Assembly (NCBI GenBank): GCA_023415915.1
Contig: JAEZIZ010000092.1
Coordinates: 1-25,858, forward strand
Length of the DNA stretch: 25,858 nucleotides
Reading direction: 5' to 3'
Source: Bacillota bacterium
Lineage (GTDB): Bacteria; Bacillota; Clostridia; Christensenellales; SZUA-584
Positions within the stretch are counted from its first letter, which is position 1, and each line of letters opens with the position of its first letter. Shown here in pieces: positions 1-6,212 of this stretch. The translations under genes and the position numbers were made by a program. The notes beneath the pieces are model-generated. The model worked only from the letters and a program-made list of their open reading frames with translations, ran no database searches and was not told where the DNA came from.

Positions 1-636
1 CTCTATCGCTATCTGGTTTAGCCCGTAAGCCTCGCAAAGGTACCCGTATGCCTCATGGGCAACGACTATGTCCTTTTTGGGGCAGGCCGAGAGGCCTTCG
101 CGCAGCTCGCTGTCGAGCGCGTCGAACTCTGAGGCGTATTTATCGTAGTTCTCCTGATAGTAGGAGGCGTTATCGGGGTCGGCGGCTGCAAGCGCGTCTT
201 TGATATTCGCGAGTTCAAGCTTTGCAAGCTTTGGGTCAAGCCACACGTGCGGGTCGGGCGTTGAGTCTTTGTAGATAAGCGGGACGCCCTTTGTGGCCTC
301 GACGACTGTAAGGCTCTTGTTGCTCAAAGACGAGAGTATATCTTCCACCCAGCCTTCCATGCCGGCGCCATTGTAAATAAACACGTCCGCCTGCTCGAGA
401 GAAACGATATCCGACGTTGACGGCTCCCAGTCGTGCGGCTCGGCGCCCGCGGGCACCAATATAGAGACTTCAGCTTTATCGCCGCCTATCTTGCCTGCAA
501 AATCGTACATCGTATAAAAGCTCGCGACTACGCTTAACTTATCAGACGCGCCGCCGGGTAAAGGCGTATTCGCACAGCCCGCGGCCGTTATAAGCAGCAG
601 CGAAAAAAGCGCCAGCGAAATTAGTCGTTTTAACAT
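1..636 (-). CDS. Zinc/manganese ABC transporter substrate-binding lipoprotein (ZnuA/AdcA family), 3' end missing
   Basis: The reverse strand is open from an ATG at 636 to the window edge, giving 212 residues without a stop, so the C-terminal part is missing. An N-terminal hydrophobic signal ends in a lipobox (ITAAGC, Cys21), so it is probably a membrane-anchored lipoprotein. Family-typical metal-ligand histidines are visible: H68 in PHDWEPS, H130 in DPHVWLDP and H194 in AHEAYGY. This is the pattern of cluster A-I zinc/manganese-binding proteins, which hand the metal to an ABC importer. The long His-rich loop of many ZnuA proteins is absent before H130. It has its own promoter and a Zur/Fur-like palindrome upstream, which favours zinc over manganese, but the metal is an inference. 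Permease and ATPase genes would be expected beyond the left edge. Confidence 0.9.
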   Translation of the reverse strand, partial: MLKRLISLALFSLLLITAAGCANTPLPGGASDKLSVVASFYTMYDFAGKIGGDKAEVSILVPAGAEPHDWEPSTSDIVSLEQADVFIYNGAGMEGWVEDILSSLSNKSLTVVEATKGVPLIYKDSTPDPHVWLDPKLAKLELANIKDALAAADPDNASYYQENYDKYASEFDALDSELREGLSACPKKDIVVAHEAYGYLCEAYGLNQIAIE

Positions 637-662
637 AGTATTCCTTATAAATGCATCACTTG

Positions 663-685
663 TTGCAAATGCATACCATTCGCAA
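663..685. promoter_or_regulatory. Zur/Fur-like operator palindrome
   Basis: A 23-bp imperfect inverted repeat has arms TTGCAAATG and CCATTCGCAA around a CATA centre. It lies just downstream of the -10 box of the metal-binding lipoprotein promoter, over the expected transcription start, where a repressor would block initiation. The layout TTGnAAATG...CATTnnCAA resembles Zur/Fur-family boxes. The regulator itself is not in the window. Confidence 0.5.
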
Positions 686-687
686 TT

Positions 688-716
688 AAGATATCACCTG
701 TATTTTCCACTGTCAA
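688..716 (-). promoter_or_regulatory. Sigma-A promoter of the metal-binding lipoprotein gene
   Basis: On the minus strand a consensus -35 TTGACA (716-711) is separated by exactly 17 nt from a -10 TATCTT (693-688). The gene starts about 50 nt downstream at 636. This gives the gene a promoter independent of the GH3 gene upstream. Confidence 0.75.
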
Positions 717-840
717 CAGGTCAATGAAAATAATTATGCCCCGATTTGCGGATTGATAAAATAGCTGTCGAAATGAGGCGTCGTAGGCGGAAATGTTTCG
801 CCCTTGCAGATGGTAGAAACGTAGGAGAGAAAAAGCTTTA

Positions 841-2073
841 TCAGATGATAAGTCCGGCGTATTTTGCTTTTAATTCGAGTATGCGGCGGACGCTCTGCTC
901 AAGGCGCTGGCGGGTAAGCGTGCCGTTTTCAAGCGCGGCGAGCAGCGAATCGAGCGCCTGCTTTTGCAGATTGTAGTATCTGCCTATAAGTACCATGTCG
1001 CCGCCCGCGAGTATGTGCTGCACTGCGCCGTCGCCCACCGAGCTTTGGCTGCGCAGCCCCTGCATGCGAAGGTCGTCCGAGCACACTACGCCGTTAAAGT
1101 CCATCTGCTCGCGCAGCAACGACGTTATCACAGTGGGAGAAAGCGACGTTATATATCCGGCGTCTACGTTAGGATACGAAAGATGAGCAACGAGCATAGC
1201 GTCTATGCCCTCGTTTATCGCGGCCTGGAAAGGCACAAGAGAAAAGCTCTGCATCTCTTCAAGGGTTGAATTGATCACAGGCAGCGTTTCATGCGAATCC
1301 ATCGCCGTGTCGCCGTGGCCGGGGAAGTGCTTTCCGAGAGACGCCAGCCCGGCGTCTTGCAGGCCGCGCACAGCCTGCGGCACAAGCGCCGCAACGGCAT
1401 TCGGGTCGCTGCCGAACATGCGCTTTCCGAGGAACGACGCAGCCGGGTCATGCGATATGTCGAGCACCGGAGCGAAGTTGATGTTGATGCCTATGCTTTT
1501 GAGCTGGTCGCCTATGCGCCTGTATTGGTCGTACACGAGCGCCGGGTCGTTTTTATTGCCCAGCCTCTGGGCGGAATAAAGCGCGGGCTTCCACTGGCCT
1601 ATAAAGCGCGTTACGCTGCCGCCCTCAAGGTCTATGCCAACAAGCAGCGGAACGGAGCTCGGATTGTGCGAGTTAACGTTGGCTATTAGCCCTGCTGTCT
1701 GTTCGAACGTGTCGGTGTTCCACCCAAAAAGCAGCACGCCGCCTACCGAGTATTCCTGCATGAGGCTTATGCTGTTTGCGTCCATGTCCTGCGTGCCTTC
1801 AAAGCCTATAATAACCATCTGGCCGATCAGCTGCTTATCGCTCATCTGCGAAATGAGCGCGCCTATAGGGTCTGCGGCGGGCGTGGGCGAAGAGGATGGC
1901 GTGGGCGCCTGGGTGGGCGAAGGTGTGGGCGGTGCGGTTGGCGTTGGCGTCGGTGAAGGCGTGGGAGCGGCCGTGTTTACCACTATGGATACGGTGCTTT
2001 GAGCGGCGCACGAAACAAGCGCAAGCATCAAACCAAATATCAACAACAGAGATTTCGCCTTTTTAACAATCAA
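841..2073 (-). CDS. Glycoside hydrolase family 3 lipoprotein, beta-N-acetylhexosaminidase (NagZ-like)
   Basis: A 410-residue protein with a lipoprotein signal (LALVSC, Cys22), then a Pro/Thr/Ser linker at about 36-67 (repeats of PTPSP type) and a GH3 catalytic barrel. Visible GH3/NagZ signatures are IDLEGG near 150, KHFPGHGD at 248-255 with H260 after it, and SDDLRM at 332-337, whose first Asp (D333) is the expected nucleophile. Family members release GlcNAc from peptidoglycan fragments or muropeptides. Here the enzyme would sit outside the membrane, held off the surface by the linker. The start is TTG at 2073, about 9 nt after GGGG; no ATG lies near. It has its own promoter at 2103-2131. The substrate (muropeptide or other beta-GlcNAc glycan) is inferred. 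Confidence 0.9.
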   Translation of the reverse strand: MIVKKAKSLLLIFGLMLALVSCAAQSTVSIVVNTAAPTPSPTPTPTAPPTPSPTQAPTPSSSPTPAADPIGALISQMSDKQLIGQMVIIGFEGTQDMDANSISLMQEYSVGGVLLFGWNTDTFEQTAGLIANVNSHNPSSVPLLVGIDLEGGSVTRFIGQWKPALYSAQRLGNKNDPALVYDQYRRIGDQLKSIGININFAPVLDISHDPAASFLGKRMFGSDPNAVAALVPQAVRGLQDAGLASLGKHFPGHGDTAMDSHETLPVINSTLEEMQSFSLVPFQAAINEGIDAMLVAHLSYPNVDAGYITSLSPTVITSLLREQMDFNGVVCSDDLRMQGLRSQSSVGDGAVQHILAGGDMVLIGRYYNLQKQALDSLLAALENGTLTRQRLEQSVRRILELKAKYAGLII

Positions 2074-2102
2074 TACCTGTAACCCCGTTTATGTTTGTAA
2101 CA

Positions 2103-2131
2103 AGTATATGGAGTAAAATGAGGGATGTCAA
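2103..2131 (-). promoter_or_regulatory. Sigma-A promoter of the GH3 lipoprotein gene
   Basis: On the minus strand, -35 TTGACA (2131-2126) and -10 TATACT (2108-2103) are separated by 17 nt, about 30 nt before the TTG start at 2073. No operator is recognised beside it. Confidence 0.75.
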
Positions 2132-2154
2132 GTTTAGCAGGCGAATGATATAAT
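2126..2154 (+). promoter_or_regulatory. Possible promoter toward the SDR remnant
   Basis: On the plus strand a perfect TATAAT (2149-2154) preceded by TG (2146-2147) forms an extended -10. A poor -35 (TGTCAA, 2126-2131) lies 17 nt upstream and overlaps the divergent GH3 promoter's -35. It would drive the truncated dehydrogenase start at 2231. Confidence 0.35.
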
Positions 2155-2230
2155 CGATTTAAACAAAGCATAGAATCCTATCACACAGTCCTGTTTCTCA
2201 CAAATCGGTATAAATACTGGAGGCACTCTA

Positions 2231-2377
2231 ATGAAAAGAGCCATAATAATAGGTACAAGCAACGGTATAGGAAAAGCGCAGGAGTGTAACATAACAATGG
2301 CTTTTCATATAAGATTTTCGTCCACTGCGCAGTCACTCGCTTTGCTCGCTCAGAATGATAAAAGCATTTTGCTTTAG
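2231..2377 (+). pseudogene. Truncated short-chain dehydrogenase (SDR) N-terminus
   Basis: A GGAGG ribosome site (2219-2223) precedes an ATG whose first 16 residues, MKRAIIIGTSNGIGKA, are the classic first beta strand and glycine-rich NAD(P)-binding loop of short-chain dehydrogenases (GxxxGIG). Homology stops there. The frame then runs into a small palindromic repeat and ends after 48 codons, far below the usual length of about 250. This is the decayed 5' end of an SDR gene; no other piece of it was found here. It lies directly left of the van cluster, so it may mark a rearrangement border. Confidence 0.7.
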
Positions 2378-2396
2378 CGTTATTTAGAAAATCTTA
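2310..2396. repeat. Small palindromic intergenic repeat
   Basis: An 87-bp element is bounded by perfect 10-bp inverted ends, TAAGATTTTC (2310-2319) and GAAAATCTTA (2387-2396). Inside are a CGCTTTGCTCGCTCAGAATGA core and a small hairpin (AAAGC-ATTTT-GCTTT, 2361-2375). The core resembles the element at 10466-10507 (AAGATTCTTC...CGCTTCGCTCC...GAATGACAAAAG). Such short palindromic elements are common in bacterial spacers. It overlaps the end of the SDR remnant frame. From 2397 to the vanR ribosome site I see no clear promoter, only a weak GATAAT at 2445. Confidence 0.6.
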
Positions 2397-2482
2397 AGGT
2401 TTTTATAAGAGAAAAACTGTGAAAATATACACTGTTCATGGTACGATAATGGTGGAAATTTATGCAGCTTAGGAGGGCTTAC

Positions 2483-3175
2483 ATGAGCGCTAACATACTC
2501 GTTTTAGACGACGAGCAGGCCATAGCGGACCTTATTGAAGTCTATCTTAAAAACGAGGACTACAACGTTTACAAATACTACAATGCAAAGGACGCGCTTG
2601 AGTGCATAGAGCGCGAGAGGATAGACCTTGCGATACTCGATGTGATGCTGCCCGATGGTAACGGTTTTTCCGTCTGCCAGCGCATAAGGGAAAAGTATAA
2701 CTTCCCCGTGATAATGCTGACGGCGAAGAGCGAAGAGATAGATAAGATAACGGGATTGACGCTGGGCGCGGACGACTACATCACAAAGCCGTTTAGGCCG
2801 CTGGAACTAGTGGCTCGCGTTAAGGCGCAGCTTAGGCGCTTTACGAAATACAACGGCGAGCAGCCGCATAACGGGCATACTTTGGCGTTCTCCGGGCTCG
2901 TGCTCAATAAAGATACGCATGAATGCACACTCAATGAAAAGCCGCTCTCACTGACGCCCACGGAATTCTCCATACTCTGGGTACTGTCGCAAAACAGGGG
3001 GAGGGTCGTAAGCTCGGAGGAGCTGTTCGGCGAGGTATGGGGCGACAAGTACTTTACGAGCAGCAATAACACGGTGATGGTGCACATACGGCACCTGCGC
3101 GAAAAGATGGGCGATAGCGCCGAGCATCCTAAATACATAAAGACCGTATGGGGGGTGGGCTATAAAATTGAGTAA
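2483..3175 (+). CDS. vanR: VanR-type OmpR-family response regulator
   Basis: A 230-residue two-domain regulator. The receiver domain has the acidic pair D9-D10, the phospho-acceptor D53 in LAILDVMLP, and the lysine of DDYITKPFRPLELVARVKAQ, a stretch very close to VanR proteins. A winged-helix DNA-binding domain follows from about 130 to 230 (MVHIRHLREKMGD, KTVWGVGYKIE). On phosphorylation by VanS it should activate the van genes downstream. I chose the ATG at 2483 because AGGAGGG lies 7-13 nt before it; an ATG 7 codons upstream has no ribosome site. It overlaps vanS by 8 nt. Glycopeptides as the inducer are inferred from the cluster. Confidence 0.93.
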   Translation: MSANILVLDDEQAIADLIEVYLKNEDYNVYKYYNAKDALECIERERIDLAILDVMLPDGNGFSVCQRIREKYNFPVIMLTAKSEEIDKITGLTLGADDYITKPFRPLELVARVKAQLRRFTKYNGEQPHNGHTLAFSGLVLNKDTHECTLNEKPLSLTPTEFSILWVLSQNRGRVVSSEELFGEVWGDKYFTSSNNTVMVHIRHLREKMGDSAEHPKYIKTVWGVGYKIE

Positions 3176-4268
3176 CAGAAGCTTTAAATCGGGCATAATG
3201 AGGAGCATGGCAGTGAGGTGCGTACTCGCTGCGGCTATAGCGGCAGTAATACTCATACTGGCGGCGTTCCTCTCGTATGTGCTCGCGCGTTCGATAATAT
3301 GGCAACCGGGGCCGCTTTACGACTTCTTTTCCGGTATACAAAACAACATCATATCCGTGCTCGTTTTAACCTGGCTTGTAGCGCTGTTTTTTATAATATG
3401 CCATTACTGGCGTAAGATCGTAGGCTATATGGAGGACATAGTAGAGGCGAGCAGGGTACTTATAGTGCCGGACGACGTGGCCGTTCATCTGCCGCCCGTA
3501 TTGCGGGACGTAGAAGACAGGATGAACCGAATAAAGCAGCTTGCGATGCAGAACGCGCGCGCCGCGCGCGACGAGGCGCAGCGCAGGAACGACCTTATAG
3601 TATACCTCGCGCACGACATAAAGACGCCGCTTACGTCGGTAATCGGGTATCTCTCACTGCTCGACGAGGCGCCCGACATGCCGCCTGAGCAGAAGGCTAA
3701 GTATGTGGGCATAGCGCTGGAAAAGGCTTATAGATTAGACCAGCTAGTGGACGAGTTCTTCGAGATAACGCGCTTTAACCTGCAGCACATCGCGGTAAAC
3801 AGGGAAAGCATAAACCTCTCGGTTATGCTCAGGCAGATGGCGGACGAGTTTTACCCTATGATGGAGCCGCAGCATAAGACGGCAATAGTAAACGCCCCGG
3901 ATGGTTTAACGCTATGGGCCGACGCGGACAAGCTTTCGCGCGTGTTCAACAACATATTAAAGAACGCTATAGCGTACAGCTACGACAACTGCGAGATACT
4001 CATCTGCGCGTTTGAAGAAGGAGACAATGTCGTAATAACGTTTTCCAACGAAGGCAGCCCCATACCGAAGGAAAAGCTCGATATGATATTCGAGAAGTTC
4101 TTCCGGCTGGACTCCGCAAGGTCAACGAACACGGGCGGCGCGGGGCTGGGGCTCGCGATAGCAAAAGAGATAGTAACGGCGCACGGAGGAACGATATCCG
4201 TGCAGAGCGAGGGCGGACGCACTACATTCACCGTCGTGCTGCCGTCCGGAAAACCGGTTAAAAAATAA
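3168..4268 (+). CDS. vanS: VanS-type membrane sensor histidine kinase
   Basis: A 366-residue sensor kinase. Two membrane segments (about 16-40 and 60-79) flank a short outer loop of about 20 residues, typical of VanB/VanG-group VanS. A HAMP-like linker leads to the H-box LAHDIKTPLTS with phospho-accepting H149, then an N-box (FNNILKNAIAYSYDN), a FEKFFRLD motif and the glycine-rich GGAGLGLAIAKEIV ATP lid. It should phosphorylate VanR when cell-wall antibiotics are sensed and dephosphorylate it otherwise. The start is TTG at 3168 inside the vanR stop region, preceded by a G-rich GGGGGGTGGG ribosome site; an ATG at 3198 lacks one. All catalytic boxes are intact. Confidence 0.92.
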   Translation: MSNRSFKSGIMRSMAVRCVLAAAIAAVILILAAFLSYVLARSIIWQPGPLYDFFSGIQNNIISVLVLTWLVALFFIICHYWRKIVGYMEDIVEASRVLIVPDDVAVHLPPVLRDVEDRMNRIKQLAMQNARAARDEAQRRNDLIVYLAHDIKTPLTSVIGYLSLLDEAPDMPPEQKAKYVGIALEKAYRLDQLVDEFFEITRFNLQHIAVNRESINLSVMLRQMADEFYPMMEPQHKTAIVNAPDGLTLWADADKLSRVFNNILKNAIAYSYDNCEILICAFEEGDNVVITFSNEGSPIPKEKLDMIFEKFFRLDSARSTNTGGAGLGLAIAKEIVTAHGGTISVQSEGGRTTFTVVLPSGKPVKK

Positions 4269-4366
4269 GCGTTTCATAACAACTCCTTAAGATATTAATA
4301 AGCTGATATTCAAACATGGCCTGGCCGTATCCGCTAACATGCAGTATAGGGACAGGCTTTTTATAC

Positions 4367-4401
4367 GGGGTCCCCAAAAAGTTGTGAGACTTTTTGGGGT
4401 G
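4367..4401. repeat. GTGAGA-loop palindrome, copy 1 (upstream of the vanG ligase gene)
   Basis: A perfect 11-bp stem, CCCCAAAAAGT (4372-4382) with ACTTTTTGGGG (4389-4399), closes a TGTGAG loop. It lies 27 nt before the ligase ATG, in the 157-bp gap after vanS. A near copy lies at 21157-21189. The same gap is where a separate inducible vanG promoter would be expected, but I could not define a -35/-10 pair there. Confidence 0.75.
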
Positions 4402-4425
4402 GAATATTGCTTTAAGGAGACAGCT

Positions 4426-5472
4426 ATGAAACGAAAGACGATAGCCGTGATATTCGGCGGATGCTCGAGCGAATACGAGGTGTCGCTGATGTCGGCAAGC
4501 TCCGTTATACGGAATCTCGACAAGGAAAAGTACAACGTGGTAACGCTGGGCATCACGCGCGAAGGCAAATGGCTTAAATACGGCGGCACGGCTCAAGGCA
4601 TCGAGGACGATACGTGGATGAATCATGCTTCCTGCCTGCGCGCGTTAATATCGCCCGACAGGAGCACAAGAGGCATATTGGTGCTGGAGAACGGCGGCGT
4701 AACCACCATAAAGATAGACGCTGCGTTTCCCGTGCTGCACGGAAAAAACGGCGAGGACGGCACGGTGCAGGGGCTGCTCGAGCTCGCGGGCATACCGTGC
4801 GTGGGGTGCGGAATGATTGGCTCGGCTGTTTGCATGGACAAGGACGTTGCGCACAGGCTGGCGCGGGCGGCGGGAGTAAGAACGCCGAAGTCGGTAGTGT
4901 GCTGCGGCGCAGACGAAGAGGAGCTGCCGCAGCTTACAAGAGCGCTAAAGTTCCCGCTGTTTGTGAAACCGGCACACGCGGGCTCGTCGCTGGGCGTTAC
5001 GAAGGTGGAGAATGCGGAAGGGCTCGCCGCCGCTGTTGGGGCGGCGCTGGCGTACGACCGGAAGGTAATCATAGAAGAAGCAATCGAAGGTTTTGAGGTA
5101 GGCTGCGCTATATTGGGCAACGACAGGCTCACCATAGGCGAGGTGGATGAGATAGAGCTCTCAAAGGGCTTTTTTGACTATACCGAGAAGTACACGCTCA
5201 AGACGTCGAGGATATATATGCCCGCGCGCGTGACGCCAAAAACGGCGGAGAGAATCAAGCGCACGGCAGCCAGAGTTTACAGAGCGCTCGGCTGCCGCGG
5301 CATGGCGAGAGTGGATATGTTCCTGACGCCGAAAAGGGGCATAGTATTCAACGAGGTGAACACTATACCCGGGTTTACGCCGCACAGCAGGTATCCCGCC
5401 ATGATGAGCGGCATAGGCTTAAGCTTTACCGAGATACTCGACGAGCTTATAAGGCTGGCGGTTGAAGAATGA
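4426..5472 (+). CDS. vanG: D-alanine--D-serine ligase, VanG type
   Basis: A 348-residue ATP-grasp ligase that should join D-Ala to D-Ser, making a peptidoglycan precursor end that vancomycin binds poorly. Visible landmarks are the N-terminal EYEVSLMSAS substrate loop, FPVLHGKNGEDG near 101-112, the ATP-grasp segment PLFVKPAHAGSSLG (177-190), the omega-loop FFDYTEKYTLK (249-259) and the metal-binding end VFNEVNTIPGFT. The EKY omega-loop and overall match to VanG/VanC-type ligases favour D-Ser over D-Lac; pairing with VanXY and a serine racemase supports this. The ATG at 4426 follows AAGGAG by 7 nt. The stop overlaps the vanXY start (ATGA). Confidence 0.93.
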   Translation: MKRKTIAVIFGGCSSEYEVSLMSASSVIRNLDKEKYNVVTLGITREGKWLKYGGTAQGIEDDTWMNHASCLRALISPDRSTRGILVLENGGVTTIKIDAAFPVLHGKNGEDGTVQGLLELAGIPCVGCGMIGSAVCMDKDVAHRLARAAGVRTPKSVVCCGADEEELPQLTRALKFPLFVKPAHAGSSLGVTKVENAEGLAAAVGAALAYDRKVIIEEAIEGFEVGCAILGNDRLTIGEVDEIELSKGFFDYTEKYTLKTSRIYMPARVTPKTAERIKRTAARVYRALGCRGMARVDMFLTPKRGIVFNEVNTIPGFTPHSRYPAMMSGIGLSFTEILDELIRLAVEE

Positions 5473-6212
5473 GTACGTTTGATATACGCGCCGCCGACGT
5501 AAAACAAGGCAGCCTTGTGCTCGTGAACGAGTCGCTGCCGTTTGAGAGCGAGCCGGATACGCAAAGCCTTGTGCTGCTGGGCGGCGTGCTGCTGGTAAGG
5601 CAGGCCGCCAATATGCTTAAAGCGGCGATTGCATACGCGGGTGCAGAGGAAAGCATCGTGGCGGTGAGCGGCTTTCGCACTATGAAAGAACAGAAGAGTA
5701 TATACGCGGCGTCGCTTCGCGGCAACGGGAGCGGCTTTACGAGCAAATATGTAGCGCTGCCCGGATGCAGCGAACACCATACGGGACTCGCCGTTGACCT
5801 GGCGGAAAACAAGGAAAACATAGATTTCATACGGCCTGATTTTCCGTACAGCGGCGTATGCGGACGCTTCCGTAAATGTGCGGCTGAGTACGGGTTTGTA
5901 GAGCGCTACCCAAAAGGGCGCGAGCATATAACACATATAGCGCACGAGCCGTGGCACTTCAGGTATGTGGGTTACCCGCATTCTGCGATAATGGAAGCGC
6001 GCGGGGACACGCTGGAGGAATACACTGAGTATTTAAAGCGGTTCCGGTACGGCGACGAGCGCCTTAAGCTCGAATTCAGGGGGCGGCGGTTCGAGATATT
6101 CTTTGTACCGCAGGGAGCGCGCGGCATAGAGCTGCCCGAGGGCGTGCCGTACCAGCTTTCAGGCAACAACGACGACGGCGCCGTCGTGACGCTGTGGGGG
6201 TCAAGGAAATGA
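5469..6212 (+). CDS. vanXY: D,D-dipeptidase/D,D-carboxypeptidase, VanXY type
   Basis: A 247-residue M15-family zinc peptidase without a signal peptide or membrane anchor, so cytoplasmic like VanXY. The zinc motif SxHxxGxAxD reads SEHHTGLAVD (S101, H103, D110), and the catalytic Glu and third zinc His are E160 and H163 in EPWHFRYVG. It should cleave D-Ala-D-Ala and remove the last D-Ala from pentapeptide precursors, leaving D-Ala-D-Ser ends to be used. It starts at ATG 5469, sharing ATGA with the ligase stop, and itself ends in an ATGA overlap with vanT, so the three are translationally coupled. The balance of dipeptidase and carboxypeptidase activity cannot be read from sequence. Confidence 0.9.
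   Translation: MSTFDIRAADVKQGSLVLVNESLPFESEPDTQSLVLLGGVLLVRQAANMLKAAIAYAGAEESIVAVSGFRTMKEQKSIYAASLRGNGSGFTSKYVALPGCSEHHTGLAVDLAENKENIDFIRPDFPYSGVCGRFRKCAAEYGFVERYPKGREHITHIAHEPWHFRYVGYPHSAIMEARGDTLEEYTEYLKRFRYGDERLKLEFRGRRFEIFFVPQGARGIELPEGVPYQLSGNNDDGAVVTLWGSRK

Noticed and set aside
1870..1975. GC-rich repeats in the GH3 gene resembling a tandem repeat
   Set aside because: They encode the Pro/Thr/Ser linker between the lipid anchor and the catalytic domain.
2462..2482. Upstream ATG for vanR adding seven residues
   Set aside because: It lacks a ribosome site, and the AGGAGGG lies inside the extension, correctly spaced for the ATG at 2483.
4367..4425. Hairpin before vanG as a riboswitch or attenuator
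   Set aside because: It has no ligand-domain features, no competing terminator, and the second copy has the opposite orientation relative to its gene.
5277..5981. Long minus-strand open frame of 234 codons opposite vanG/vanXY
   Set aside because: It overlies two strongly supported genes on the other strand, has no family motif and an Arg/His/Ala-rich antisense composition.
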